NCBI GenBank assembly: GCA_030615265.1
Contig: JAUWZP010000003.1
Span: 1-49,923, forward strand
Length of the DNA stretch: 49,923 nt
From: Candidatus Bathyarchaeota archaeon
GTDB taxonomy: Archaea; Thermoproteota; Bathyarchaeia; Bathyarchaeales; Bathyarchaeaceae
Direction of reading: 5' to 3'
In this document: positions 8,451 to 16,605 of the stretch, piece after piece
Layout of the letters: every line of letters starts with the position of its first letter
Numbering within the stretch: position 1 is the first letter of the stretch
Notes under the pieces: generated by a model
Databases searched by the model: none
Told to the model about the DNA's origin: nothing
What the model saw: only the letters and a program-made list of their open reading frames with translations
Program-made: the position numbers and the translations under genes

Positions 8451-11333
8451 ATGATAAATATGAGCAAAATGCTCACGTTAGCGTTTATTCTTGGGATCAT
8501 TCTCCTGGGCATGTTAACGTTAGCATCTAACATTCAACAAGTTAAGGCAATCGGAACCGTTTACATAAGGGCTGACGGTTCAATAGACCCTCCAACAGCA
8601 CCCATACAACGTAACGGAGACCTTTACACACTAACTGGAAACATCACAAGCGATTCTGCGGGGATTGTGATTGAAAGAAACAACATTGTTCTTGACGGGG
8701 CAGGTTACACTGTTCAATTTTTTGGAGTTCATAGTTCATCTGATCAAGCTGGAATAATCTTGACTGACAGAAGTCAAGTAACTGTTAAGAATGTGAACAT
8801 CAAGGAATTCGTTACCGGAATGCAAGTCTTCCACTCTATAGACCTCAACATTTCTGGAAACAATTTGATAAGCAACCTCTGGGGCGTCTATCTCTGGGAT
8901 TCACATGACAGCACGATTTCCGAAAACAATCTAACAGAAAACGGGGATCATGGTATCTATCTCGATGGTTCTTCAAATAACAACATAACCAGAAATAACA
9001 TGGCGAACTCGGGTTTGAGAATTCGAATTGATTCTCCAAATAACAGAATTCTTGAAAACACTTTCATTAATGCCGGTCTATATGTATACGGCTCTCTTGA
9101 CAGCATCGTAGAAGGAAACACTGTAAATGGGAGACCTCTCGTCTACCTTGATGGTGCATCAGACCGCACCGTGGACGATGCGGGACAACTCATACTGATT
9201 GACTCTAACAATATCAAAGTAGAAAATCTTAGTATATCTAACACATCGTATGCTCTACAGCTATTGAGAACAAATAACAGCATCATAACAAACAACAACT
9301 TTGTAGGTAATGCAGGCGGCATAAGTCTGCGGGGTTCTTCCAATAACAGTATAGTGAGAAACAAGATAGTAGCAGGCACGGAGGTCGGCATTTATCTATC
9401 TTCTTTTTCCTCAAATAATAGCATAGTCGAAAATAATGTTACAGACAACCATGCAGGCGTGTGGCTCGGCGGTTCCCCAGGCAACAGCATAACAGAAAAC
9501 AACATAACAGCAAGTGGATGGAGTGGTCTCTACCTCGGCGGTTCAAACTATAACAGAGTTTTTCGAAACAACTTAGTAGACAATAACTATGGCATCCGGT
9601 TTGACTCTTCTCAAGGCAACAACGTATATGAAAACAACATAACAGCAAGCGAATATTCGGGTCTCAGCCTCAGTGGGTCTTCAGACAATAACACGGTTTC
9701 TCGAAACAGCTTAGCAGACAACAACTACGGCATCAGTTTTTCTGGCTTTTCTTCAGGCAATAACGTATTTGAGAACAACATCACACAAAACCATGAATAT
9801 GGTATTTACCTTGAACAGTCTTCAGGCAACAAATTTTATCACAACAACTTTGTAGGTAACACAAACCAAGGTTTTGCGTATGACTCAGTGAATGTATGGG
9901 ATGATGGCTATTTTTCTGGTGGAAACTACTGGAGTGATTACTCTGTTACTGATGAGAAAAGCGGTTCAACCCAAGACCAACCAGGAAGCGACGGCATAAG
10001 AGACATACCTCACAGCCTTGCAGCTGGTAATTCAGATCGTTATCCACTTGTGGACATTTACAGTATAGTTCCTAGCTATCCTATTGCAGTCTTCACCTAT
10101 TCGCCAAGCGACCCAATTAGCGGTCAAATCGTAGTTTTCAATGCATCCAACAGCACCTCGGAGAATGGCACAATAACAACCTACTATTGGAGCTTCGGCG
10201 ATGGAGCCTTCAGCGGAGGCTCAGGTACCACTCATGAATATGCGTCGTATGGAGATTACAAGATCACGCTGACAGTAGTTAGCAACAGTCGCTTGTTAAG
10301 TAACCAAACCAGATTGATATATGTGAGAGAAAGGCCAATTGCCAGCTTTCAGGTTTTTCCAGTGTTCAACCTTTCAGCAGGTCAAGCGATAACGTTTAAT
10401 GCTTCATTATCAAACCCACGCGGCGGAAATATCACAGATTACATTTGGAATTTCGGAGACGGAAACACGACGTCAACGGCAGAACCAGTTGTTACTTACA
10501 CCTATTCACAAGCAATAACTTACAATGTCACGTTGACAGTTCAAGATAGCGAAGATTTGAATTCATCATACTTTCAGATGATTAAAGTCTGGATGCCTAC
10601 ATCTATTTCGATTTCAACAAGCCCGTCGTCTACGTTTGTTGGCTTCGCAGCAGTCATCAATGGCACCCTTTACGATGTTTATGGAAACGGTTTGGAAAAC
10701 CAAACAGTAGTTCTCTACTACACTTTTCCAGGAGCAAACACTTGGGTTCCAATAACCTCCGACACAACAGACCAGCTTGGCAAATACTACGTTAACTGGA
10801 TTCCGCCTGCCACCGGCTACTTCACAGTCAAGGCAATATGGACCGGAAACGCCACACATTTTGAAGCAAACAATACCATCTCTTTAAGCATATTACCTTA
10901 TCAAAATGAGTACGTTTTCTCTGTTACATCTAACTCAACAGTCTCTACTTTGTCTTTTGATTCTGAAAGTAGAGAGCTAAACTTCGATGTGACTGGTCCT
11001 TCAGGAACCATTGGATACGTCAACGTATTTATCGCGAAAGGTCTCATTGCGGACATAGAGGACATTGAGGTAAAACTTAACGATGAGGAAGTAGATTTCG
11101 CAGTCACTTCCTTGGATGATTCATGGCTTCTTCACTTCACCTACCTACACAGCACACATGAAGTAACCATATCCCTAGGCCGCGTCTCCGCCCCGTTTAT
11201 AGAAAGCCTTCTCGGAGGGATTATAATTTTTGCAATAGTGTCTATCACAGTAATAGTCATCATTGTCCTCTTTGTCTTGAAAAGGAAACTCAAGTCGAAC
11301 CAAAAAGAGCCTGTGACAGTAGCTAGATCTTAA
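8451..11333 (+). CDS. Large surface protein: parallel beta-helix (NosD-like) + two PKD domains + membrane anchor
   Basis: A 960-residue protein. A signal peptide spans about residues 7-33. Residues about 60-480 are right-handed beta-helix rungs built on repeated (S/G)NNNI-x-x-NN units, as in NosD/periplasmic copper-binding and carbohydrate-binding families. Two PKD domains follow, with hallmark YYWSFGDG (about 575) and YIWNFGDG (about 665). Then come an Ig-like domain (VYGNGLENQTVVLYYTF), a further beta domain, and a transmembrane helix near 925-948 with a basic tail. It is an extracellular adhesion or polysaccharide-interacting protein. The internal DNA repetitiveness reflects the protein rungs. 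Confidence 0.88.
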   Translation: MINMSKMLTLAFILGIILLGMLTLASNIQQVKAIGTVYIRADGSIDPPTAPIQRNGDLYTLTGNITSDSAGIVIERNNIVLDGAGYTVQFFGVHSSSDQAGIILTDRSQVTVKNVNIKEFVTGMQVFHSIDLNISGNNLISNLWGVYLWDSHDSTISENNLTENGDHGIYLDGSSNNNITRNNMANSGLRIRIDSPNNRILENTFINAGLYVYGSLDSIVEGNTVNGRPLVYLDGASDRTVDDAGQLILIDSNNIKVENLSISNTSYALQLLRTNNSIITNNNFVGNAGGISLRGSSNNSIVRNKIVAGTEVGIYLSSFSSNNSIVENNVTDNHAGVWLGGSPGNSITENNITASGWSGLYLGGSNYNRVFRNNLVDNNYGIRFDSSQGNNVYENNITASEYSGLSLSGSSDNNTVSRNSLADNNYGISFSGFSSGNNVFENNITQNHEYGIYLEQSSGNKFYHNNFVGNTNQGFAYDSVNVWDDGYFSGGNYWSDYSVTDEKSGSTQDQPGSDGIRDIPHSLAAGNSDRYPLVDIYSIVPSYPIAVFTYSPSDPISGQIVVFNASNSTSENGTITTYYWSFGDGAFSGGSGTTHEYASYGDYKITLTVVSNSRLLSNQTRLIYVRERPIASFQVFPVFNLSAGQAITFNASLSNPRGGNITDYIWNFGDGNTTSTAEPVVTYTYSQAITYNVTLTVQDSEDLNSSYFQMIKVWMPTSISISTSPSSTFVGFAAVINGTLYDVYGNGLENQTVVLYYTFPGANTWVPITSDTTDQLGKYYVNWIPPATGYFTVKAIWTGNATHFEANNTISLSILPYQNEYVFSVTSNSTVSTLSFDSESRELNFDVTGPSGTIGYVNVFIAKGLIADIEDIEVKLNDEEVDFAVTSLDDSWLLHFTYLHSTHEVTISLGRVSAPFIESLLGGIIIFAIVSITVIVIIVLFVLKRKLKSNQKEPVTVARS

Positions 11334-11445
11334 ACTTGATGACTGTTATCGAAAGTTTTCTGCGGAATAACAATTCTTTCAAAGGTCGCAGTCTCTATGA
11401 CAAGCTTTTTTATGTAGTTTACCCCTGTGAGTGGTGAACACCTAG

Positions 11446-12192
11446 GTGACAAAAAGTATGTCACAACCCGCAAAAACCCTCGAAAACAACATAGACGGTA
11501 ATGATGAAAAATGTCCAGAAATGTCACAATTAATGGAAGATACTGTCCAACCGCAACCACTAGAGGGATTAAACAGTGCTTCTTTTCCAGAATTAACCGA
11601 TTTACAAGGTTTTCAAGGTGAAAATAGTGAAGGTTTCAGCACAGTTTTGACAGAAAAACACGGTTTAAAGCGAAGAAACATGCCTTCCTACCGCATAATC
11701 AACAAGAATTTGAAGAGTAAGAAGCAGTATTGGAAGGAGCGCAACCGCAGAAAAGAAGTGTTGAGGTTAAGCGGTGAATGGCTTACTTATCCTCAAATAG
11801 CAAAGAAGCTAGGTATAAGCACGAAGACTGTGCAACGTGACATGAAGAAGATAGCTCCATACCAAAAAGGGATACTTCTTAGACATTTACGGGAGCTTGA
11901 GGAAAAACGGATTCTAAAGTTTGAGAAGTTAATGGGTCACATGACGTTGAATCAACGGTTCAGAGCCTTAACCAACATGATTATCAAGCAACGTAAACAG
12001 AGGCGTGGGCGTGAGTATAGGAAGCATTTAGTCAAGGTTTTCATTAACATGGATGACGCGATACAAGGTATTCCACGTATCACGCACTGGCCTAACACTA
12101 AACACTTTAAACTCACTATGCCAATGCGAATGCAGTTTTTTGTCGTGATAAAAGGGATGAAACTGTATATGGGCATGTGGGAGCTGTCTTAG
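11446..12192 (+). CDS. Helix-turn-helix protein of unknown function
   Basis: A 248-residue protein starting with GTG 11446 (ATG 11458 possible). The first about 75 residues are polar and probably disordered. A clear helix-turn-helix, WLTYPQIAKKLGISTKTVQR, occupies about 112-132. A basic helical region follows (EEKRILKFEKLMGHMTLNQR), with KQRKQRRGREYRKH. The C-terminal 60 residues form a small alpha/beta part. It is likely a sequence-specific DNA-binding protein of the integrated element. Not assigned to a named family. Confidence 0.65.
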   Translation: MTKSMSQPAKTLENNIDGNDEKCPEMSQLMEDTVQPQPLEGLNSASFPELTDLQGFQGENSEGFSTVLTEKHGLKRRNMPSYRIINKNLKSKKQYWKERNRRKEVLRLSGEWLTYPQIAKKLGISTKTVQRDMKKIAPYQKGILLRHLRELEEKRILKFEKLMGHMTLNQRFRALTNMIIKQRKQRRGREYRKHLVKVFINMDDAIQGIPRITHWPNTKHFKLTMPMRMQFFVVIKGMKLYMGMWELS

Positions 12193-12193
12193 G

Positions 12194-12277
12194 ATGCTTG
12201 AGAAGCTGAAACGTCTAGGTCATTTCATAATAGAAGCAATATGGCAGTTAACGGAGAAGGACCGTAAACGTAAGTAG
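12194..12277 (+). CDS. Possible 27-aa amphipathic peptide
   Basis: ATG 12194, one base after the previous stop, opens MLEKLKRLGHFIIEAIWQL, then a basic tail TEKDRKRK and TAG. It is an amphipathic helix with basic ends. The close spacing suggests translational coupling, but a frame this short can be chance. Confidence 0.25.
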   Translation: MLEKLKRLGHFIIEAIWQLTEKDRKRK

Positions 12278-12286
12278 GTATAGGAC

Positions 12287-12351
12287 TCGTAGCAGAATTT
12301 TTAAAACTGACTATGGAGACATAAGTCTCTCACGCAATTGTTCTGCTACGA
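12287..12351. other. Structured intergenic element: 11-bp inverted repeat enclosing a second hairpin
   Basis: TCGTAGCAGAA (12287-12297) pairs perfectly with TTCTGCTACGA (12341-12351). Inside the loop, GAGAC-ATAA-GTCTC (12316-12329) forms another perfect stem. It could be a terminator-like RNA, a small RNA, or an origin or att-related structure of the element that ends near here. Confidence 0.5.
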
Positions 12352-12454
12352 ATCCCATGCTTTGTTGTCAACGTAATCTGACATAAAACGATTTTGCATT
12401 TTTGATACATATCCAACGTCAGTTTTTTCGTGGACTGAAATTTCACAAAAAGGG

Positions 12455-12465
12455 GCATGCATGCA
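12455..12465. repeat. TGCATGCA palindrome site
   Basis: GCATGCATGCA lies about 80 bp upstream of the NERD gene, in an otherwise featureless spacer. Confidence 0.65.
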
Positions 12466-12536
12466 TTCTCCGTTTAATACCGATTGTATAATATACGTGA
12501 AGCAGTGCAAAATTCATTCTGACTGATAATGTTCAG

Positions 12537-13265
12537 GTGGCTGTAAACATGAAGATTCTGAAGTTGTCAGGAACTTACCTGAAAAGAAAGGCGTACCAGC
12601 ACTTGATTTTGGGAACCTTGTGTCTATTTGTTCTTGTTGTCATATTTCTTACAACTGACCCAATTTTGCCTCTTTATATTGACCTAGGGCGGTACGACAA
12701 CACTCGTGCATTTGCAATGATAGTTCCGCTAATTGGGATGCTCATTTTCTACCGACTGCATCGTAGCTACCAGAAAGGCTTTGAAGGAGAAAAACAAGTT
12801 ACCAAAGTTCTTTCTTCAACATTGAGCGACGACTATTTTCTCATCAACGATGTTCAGCTCGTTGCGGGTAAAAAAGGCAACATCGACCATATTGTTCTGG
12901 GACCCACAGGAATATTTGTATTGGAAACCAAAAATTACCGTGGCAAGATTGTATGCTATGAAGATAGTTGGACACGTATAGGTCAGAACCCTTATAAACA
13001 AGCACGCCGCAACGCCTCGACAGTCTATAAGGTTATTAAGGCTTCTGGAATTCTCGCATCAAAACCTCCATGGATTAAAGCGGTTGCAGTTTTCGCTAAC
13101 AAAAAAGTAGAATTAGATAGGCGCAAAGCCCCTTCCAACCCTGAAGTTCTAAAGATTGATGAATTGACCAATTACATAACCCAAGAAACAAGATGTCTAT
13201 CCGCTCAAGAAATTGAGTTAATGAGCAAAGAAATTCTAAACGTGCACGCGAATGTGGGGGGTTAA
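12537..13265 (+). CDS. Membrane-anchored NERD-domain protein
   Basis: A 242-residue protein (GTG 12537; ATG 12549 is equally possible). Two transmembrane helices lie at about 25-42 and 60-76. The NERD (nuclease-related) domain follows: GFEGEKQVTKVL, then the core NIDHIVLGPTGIFVLETKNY with the D and E-x-K residues of restriction-like folds, and NPYKQARRNASTVYKVI. NERD proteins are suspected of DNA or RNA processing and occur in mobile and defence settings. TGCATGCA sites flank the gene on both sides. Confidence 0.85.
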   Translation: MAVNMKILKLSGTYLKRKAYQHLILGTLCLFVLVVIFLTTDPILPLYIDLGRYDNTRAFAMIVPLIGMLIFYRLHRSYQKGFEGEKQVTKVLSSTLSDDYFLINDVQLVAGKKGNIDHIVLGPTGIFVLETKNYRGKIVCYEDSWTRIGQNPYKQARRNASTVYKVIKASGILASKPPWIKAVAVFANKKVELDRRKAPSNPEVLKIDELTNYITQETRCLSAQEIELMSKEILNVHANVGG

Positions 13266-13275
13266 ATCTTAATGC

Positions 13276-13296
13276 CATGCATGCATGCAGCATGTA
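13276..13296. repeat. TGCATGCA palindrome site
   Basis: CATGCATGCATGCAGCATGTA lies 10 bp after the NERD stop, between that gene and the convergent QueG-like gene. Confidence 0.7.
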
Positions 13297-13327
13297 TTTT
13301 TTGCGTTTTCCCATGCTTTTAGGTATA

Positions 13328-14038
13328 TTAACCCTTTTCGCCAATCGGGCAGACGTTTGAGCACTCCTTACACCATAGTACAGAGTATTGTGATACCTCC
13401 TCTAGGTTGCTCTCGCAATAGCTGAGGCAAGCCTCTCTATCGTATTGCCCAGTATCAAATGCGTCTGCCGGACAGGCATCAACACATTTGTTGCATTCGC
13501 GGCAGAAGTCAAGGCTTTCAATGATTGGGTCGGGTTTCAATGATGCGTTAGTATTAACACCGCGTAAACGTATTCGAGGGCCATACTTCTCTGTTACAAG
13601 AAGATTGTTTTTGCCAATAAAACCTAAACCTGCAAGAACCCCTGCACCTTTAAGATAGATCCGGGGCTTATTAGGTGCGGGTTCGGTCCAATATCCCTCT
13701 CGTTCAAGCAAAAGTGAAAGACGTAGTGAGACACCACGCAGGATTTCATCTTCGAATGCACGGTCTGACTTGCCCTGTTGCTTCCAAGAAGGAGGGTGAA
13801 GCCACAGATCCAAAATGGGATCTTCCATCCAGATCGCTAGAACAATAACCGTTTTGGTTCCTTCGGAAGGACGGTTTTCCTCGGGGTACCGCTTGAATCT
13901 CTCAACGTCTGCAAATCCGACGAGGTCAGCTCCCCACTTGATGGATTTTTTCTGAATAAGATGCTTAAGCTGATCAAGTTTCTTCACTGAACTATTTCCA
14001 TCAGACAACCCAACACTTTCTCCAAGGAATTTGTGCAC
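13328..14038 (-). CDS. QueG-like double 4Fe-4S cluster protein
   Basis: A 236-residue protein. It contains the glycine-rich GAGVLAGLGFIGKNNLLVT segment typical of epoxyqueuosine reductase/reductive dehalogenase-type proteins, then ligands for two clusters: CRECNKCVDACP (with a distal Cys in CLSYC) and CKECSNVCP. It lacks the HEAT-like tail of bacterial QueG and is shorter. Archaea of this type carry many such redox proteins of unknown substrate. GTG 14038 is chosen because the TATA box at 14057-14070 predicts a leaderless start there. Confidence 0.8.
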   Translation of the reverse strand: MHKFLGESVGLSDGNSSVKKLDQLKHLIQKKSIKWGADLVGFADVERFKRYPEENRPSEGTKTVIVLAIWMEDPILDLWLHPPSWKQQGKSDRAFEDEILRGVSLRLSLLLEREGYWTEPAPNKPRIYLKGAGVLAGLGFIGKNNLLVTEKYGPRIRLRGVNTNASLKPDPIIESLDFCRECNKCVDACPADAFDTGQYDREACLSYCESNLEEVSQYSVLWCKECSNVCPIGEKG

Positions 14039-14056
14039 GGTTTAAGCATTGAACCG

Positions 14057-14070
14057 CATATATATAGATA
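14057..14070 (-). promoter_or_regulatory. TATA box of the QueG-like gene
   Basis: CATATATATAGATA, centred near 14062, is about 25 nt upstream of GTG 14038 on the minus strand. The plus-strand neighbour has its own TATA-like CACTATATTC near 14130, about 28 nt before its ATG. Confidence 0.5.
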
Positions 14071-14074
14071 GTCT

Positions 14075-14086
14075 TGCATGCACGCG
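14075..14086. repeat. TGCATGCA palindrome site (variant)
   Basis: TGCATGCACGCG lies in the divergent promoter region between the QueG-like gene and the metzincin-like gene. Confidence 0.6.
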
Positions 14087-14162
14087 TGAGGGTGGCTTCG
14101 GTTTCTGAAATATGTCTGGAATCGTAATCATCACTATATTCTTTCGTTCCTGAATACTATTC

Positions 14163-14723
14163 ATGCGATCTATAGATATTCTGTTGGTTAATGGTGAGCC
14201 TGAGAATGAACGAGATGTAATCAGGATTGTTGAAGATGCGTCGAATTTTTTTCCGATAGAAACGTGGGGCGATGTTAAATATCTTGCAAAACTCATGTTG
14301 GAGCATGACGTTACGATAGCGACTGGTGGAGAATCTTTTGGAGCATTTCTTTTTGAAAAGTTAACTAAAAGGATCGGAAGGATAAAACGCTCCAATAAGT
14401 TGACGAACCTTCTGTTGGGAATAACACCTGATCCAATAATAGCGGTGTACTATTTCCTTGATGGAAGACGCTTCAGAAGGACGCTTCATCTTGTTCATGA
14501 TTACGTTGATGAAAGAATTGGAGTTGTCTCCCTTTTCCGGGTCAACGAAGAGTCTTCAAGCAAGGTTGTAGCCCACGGATTAGGACACAATAGAGGTCTG
14601 CGTCACCATCTGGAACCAATTGACCTTATGTACACCGAACTTCTGAGAACATCCACACTCCAGGTAGAAGGCTTCTGCAAGGTTTGTGTGCGCAAGTTGA
14701 CAGAAGATCGGAAAAACACTTAG
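14163..14723 (+). CDS. Metzincin-like protein (DUF6775/archaemetzincin type) with altered catalytic motif
   Basis: A 186-residue protein. The C-terminal part reads HGLGHNRGLRHH, then PIDLMY (Met-turn-like), then CKVC. This matches the metzincin plan H-E-x-x-H-x-x-G-x-x-H with a Met-turn and a CxxC pair, as in archaemetzincin-type putative peptidases. The general-base Glu is replaced by Gly (codon GGA, one base from GAA). The three zinc-binding His are intact. It is either an inactive pseudopeptidase, a zinc-binding protein, or a mutated or mis-sequenced peptidase. ATG 14163 follows a TATA-like element by about 28 nt. Confidence 0.7.
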   Translation: MRSIDILLVNGEPENERDVIRIVEDASNFFPIETWGDVKYLAKLMLEHDVTIATGGESFGAFLFEKLTKRIGRIKRSNKLTNLLLGITPDPIIAVYYFLDGRRFRRTLHLVHDYVDERIGVVSLFRVNEESSSKVVAHGLGHNRGLRHHLEPIDLMYTELLRTSTLQVEGFCKVCVRKLTEDRKNT

Positions 14724-14766
14724 GCAGGTTTTTGAAAGGCTCAATATTCTGGAGGCATACCACCCG

Positions 14767-14782
14767 GCATGCACGCATGCGG
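14767..14782. repeat. TGCATGC-type site in the thermosome fragment
   Basis: GCATGCACGCATGCGG lies inside the chimeric frame, encoding the PHACMPG stretch of the chaperonin tail. Confidence 0.55.
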
Positions 14783-14912
14783 AGCTTCAGTTTTTCCACC
14801 AGATATTACATCGTCGATCCTCAAGATCATTGAAGCGGATTCCACAGCGGATTTTAAGGCCTGTTCCTTAACGCTCAACGGTTCGATAACCCCTCTCTTG
14901 TACATGTCAACT

Positions 14913-14923
14913 ATGCATGCATG
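14913..14923. repeat. TGCATGCA palindrome at the gene-fusion junction
   Basis: ATGCATGCATG lies exactly between the flavodiiron-like and thermosome-like halves of the chimeric frame. Confidence 0.75.
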
Positions 14924-15137
14924 ATTTGCAACGATATAATCTATCTTTTTGATGTCCAACTGTTTTAGGTTGTCAATCAACGCACGTGTCATAGTTGGAT
15001 CAACAGTGTCTATCAGAGCCGTCTTTTCATTTCCCTTGATTAGATAAGAGTTGTAACTTGTTCCGTCGGGGAGGGGAATAAGTTCATCGAAAAGTCGCCT
15101 GTCCCAATCAACTGCCCCAACCCAGTAGATTCCTGCT

Positions 15138-15320
15138 TTAATCTTTCTTGGTTTCATCTTGTTCCACCATTTCAAATTGATCCTTTGTTGCTCCGCAAAT
15201 TGGACAGACCCAATCGTCTGGCAGTTCTTCAAATGACGTTCCTGGTTTCACTCCAGATTCGGAGTCACCCTCATCCGGATCATATATGTACCCGCAAACA
15301 GTACATCTCCATTTCGTCAA
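15138..15320 (-). CDS. Rubredoxin
   Basis: A 60-residue protein with both iron-binding knuckles: [14 protein letters not shown] and [11 protein letters not shown]. Rubredoxin is a one-electron Fe(Cys)4 carrier that donates to flavodiiron oxygen or NO reductases; the FDP start follows in the same transcript but is broken. The TTG at 15320 is chosen as start: a GGTGA lies 4 nt upstream, and the TATA box at 15373-15382 predicts transcription from about 15352, so the upstream ATG codons at 15362 and 15398 would not be transcribed. The length fits the family. Confidence 0.85.
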   Translation of the reverse strand: MTKWRCTVCGYIYDPDEGDSESGVKPGTSFEELPDDWVCPICGATKDQFEMVEQDETKKD

Positions 15321-15372
15321 ATGGTCACCTTCTTCATTCTTTGGAGAGAGGACTTTTTTCATAGTTGCTCGA

Positions 15373-15382
15373 CTTATATAGA
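15373..15382 (-). promoter_or_regulatory. TATA box of the rubredoxin operon
   Basis: On the minus strand this reads TCTATATAAG. It predicts a start near 15352 and a leader of about 30 nt containing GGTGA. A TGCATGCG site (15393-15403) lies just upstream. Confidence 0.5.
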
Positions 15383-15392
15383 TTTCGCGAAA

Positions 15393-15675
15393 ATGCATGC
15401 GTGTGCAATGATTCGCTCTGGCTATGACGCTTCAAGAAAAAGAAGACACGCGCAGTGCGCTTCTCGAAGTGTCAAAAGAGTTGTTGCATGCATAAGCGGG
15501 TCTATACATACATTCCTCAGAGCAGTGTTCTGTGACCCAATGCAGATGGAAGCAAGTAAGCAATAGTTTCACTATGCTCTGATGCATGCATGCGGGGGAT
15601 ATATCCACTCGGATAGGGTTACGCTCGTGTATGCATGCAAGCCTTAAATGCTTCTTTCAATCATAGAAACAATTC
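15393..15675. other. Repeat-rich spacer without a recognisable gene
   Basis: About 280 bp. Palindrome sites lie at 15393-15403, 15485-15494, 15582-15592 and 15629-15641. A hairpin region at about 15424-15475 has GACGCTTC pairing with GAAGTGTC (one G-T pair) around an inner GCGC-AGT-GCGC stem. One copy of the GGRGA hairpin repeat lies at 15591-15607. Open frames exist but none resembles a protein I know; decayed gene pieces are possible. Confidence 0.55.
15582..15641 (+). repeat. Composite repeat: palindrome + GGRGA hairpin + palindrome (copy D)
   Basis: ATGCATGCATGC runs into TGCGGGGGATATATCCA (15591-15607), then CTC, a GGGTTACGCTC tail, and GTATGCATGCAAG. Copy C near 25.9 kb has the same order, and its 20-nt core CTC-inclusive differs at two positions. 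Confidence 0.6.
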
Positions 15676-16599
15676 ATGACGTTAATCGTAGCTGAGAACC
15701 TAGCAAAAAGTTATGGCAGAGTGGTTGCCGTTGATGGTCTAAACTTGACGCTTAACGAGGGTTCTGTCACGGGTCTGATAGGGCCCAACGGCGCTGGGAA
15801 AACCACCACAATCAAAATGACTCTCGGTTTACTGAAGCCAGATAGAGGCTCCGTGAAAGTTTTTGGACAAGACCCTTGGGACAACACAGCCATACGGTCG
15901 CTGATCGGAGTGGTTTATGAAAAAGCATTCTTTCCTCCCCACCAAGAAACTCTAAACTATCTGAAGAGAGTGTGCAGAGTCTTCGGCGTTCCTGAGTCCC
16001 GAGCCATAGAAGTCTTAGAACTCGTGAACCTGCAGGAAGCAAGTGATCGGCAAATTAAAGCTCTTTCAGCGGGCATGCTCCAAAAGTTTGCCATCGCACA
16101 CGCTCTTATTCATGAGCCAAAGCTAATAGTAGCAGACGAAATGACGGCTAACCTTGACCCTCAAGCCAGAAGTGCGCTTTTAGATTTGGTTTTACAACTC
16201 AACAAGGATGAAAAAGTCACTTTTCTTCTCTCTTCTCATATTCTCCCCGAGTTGAGTAGAGTCTGCGACTCGGTGGCAATTATTAACAAAGGCAAAGTTT
16301 GGGCAATTGGAAAACTGACCGAACTCTATGAGAAGTATGCCGTTGGGACCATTAGAATATCCACCGACAACCCTGAAGCGCTAGCCGTTGAAATCAAAAA
16401 GTTAAACTACGTAGAAGGATTAGAAACCGATCTCCGAGGAATCTCAGTTAGAGTAATTGAAGGAAATGAAGAGAAACTTTACGAGGATACTCCCAAACTG
16501 GCAAAGAAAGCCAAAGCCAAAATCTTGGGAATAGAGACGGGAAGCGCTTCCCTAGAAGAACTTTACAGATTGGCGGTGAGCGGGAAGGAAAAGAAGTGA
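15676..16599 (+). CDS. ABC transporter ATP-binding protein
   Basis: A 307-residue protein with a full nucleotide-binding domain: Walker A GPNGAGKTTTIKMTLG, signature LSAGMLQKFAIAHAL (LSAGM replaces LSGGQ, a common variant in ABC-2 exporters), Walker B LIVADEMTANLDP, and H-loop LLSSHILPE. The last about 85 residues form the accessory domain of CcmA/NatA-like subunits. It heads a three-gene unit with a permease 6 nt downstream. Together they would form an ABC-2 type exporter; the substrate is unknown. Confidence 0.93.
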   Translation: MTLIVAENLAKSYGRVVAVDGLNLTLNEGSVTGLIGPNGAGKTTTIKMTLGLLKPDRGSVKVFGQDPWDNTAIRSLIGVVYEKAFFPPHQETLNYLKRVCRVFGVPESRAIEVLELVNLQEASDRQIKALSAGMLQKFAIAHALIHEPKLIVADEMTANLDPQARSALLDLVLQLNKDEKVTFLLSSHILPELSRVCDSVAIINKGKVWAIGKLTELYEKYAVGTIRISTDNPEALAVEIKKLNYVEGLETDLRGISVRVIEGNEEKLYEDTPKLAKKAKAKILGIETGSASLEELYRLAVSGKEKK

Positions 16600-16605
16600 T
16601 GACTT

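Larger units (their letters stand above)
14741..15157 (-). pseudogene. Chimeric frame: flavodiiron protein N-terminus fused to thermosome C-terminus
   Basis: From ATG 15157 (GGTGG upstream) the first about 77 residues are a flavodiiron/FprA-type beta-lactamase-fold start: [40 protein letters not shown], ending in IDYIVANHA. The next expected residues, E-x-D-H-S-G with di-iron ligands, are missing. The frame crosses TGCATGCAT (14913-14923) and continues as a thermosome (group II chaperonin) C-terminus: [34 protein letters not shown], ending in MPGGMPPEY. Both genes are fragments joined at the palindrome. It overlaps the rubredoxin gene by 20 nt as an intact rubredoxin-FDP operon would. Assembly error is an alternative. 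Confidence 0.75.

Noticed and set aside
8800-9860. Many similar short DNA units such as AATAACAGCATA and AACAACATAACAGCAAG, CRISPR-like at first sight
   Set aside because: The units keep a single reading frame, vary in length and sequence, and encode beta-helix rungs of the surface protein. There are no constant repeats with unique spacers.
3222-12536. attL/attR direct repeats for the integrase
   Set aside because: I compared the S6e 3' flank with spacers near 8.4, 12.3-12.5 and 26.8-27.2 kb by eye and found no convincing repeat of 10 bp or more.
14613-14680. Active archaemetzincin annotation
   Set aside because: The essential Glu is absent and the Cys spacing after the third His does not follow the canonical archaemetzincin pattern, so only metzincin-like is claimed.
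15321-15566. Plus-strand open frame of 81 codons in the repeat-rich spacer
   Set aside because: It overlaps the rubredoxin promoter on the other strand, has repeat-derived His/Ala/Cys codons and no protein-like pattern.
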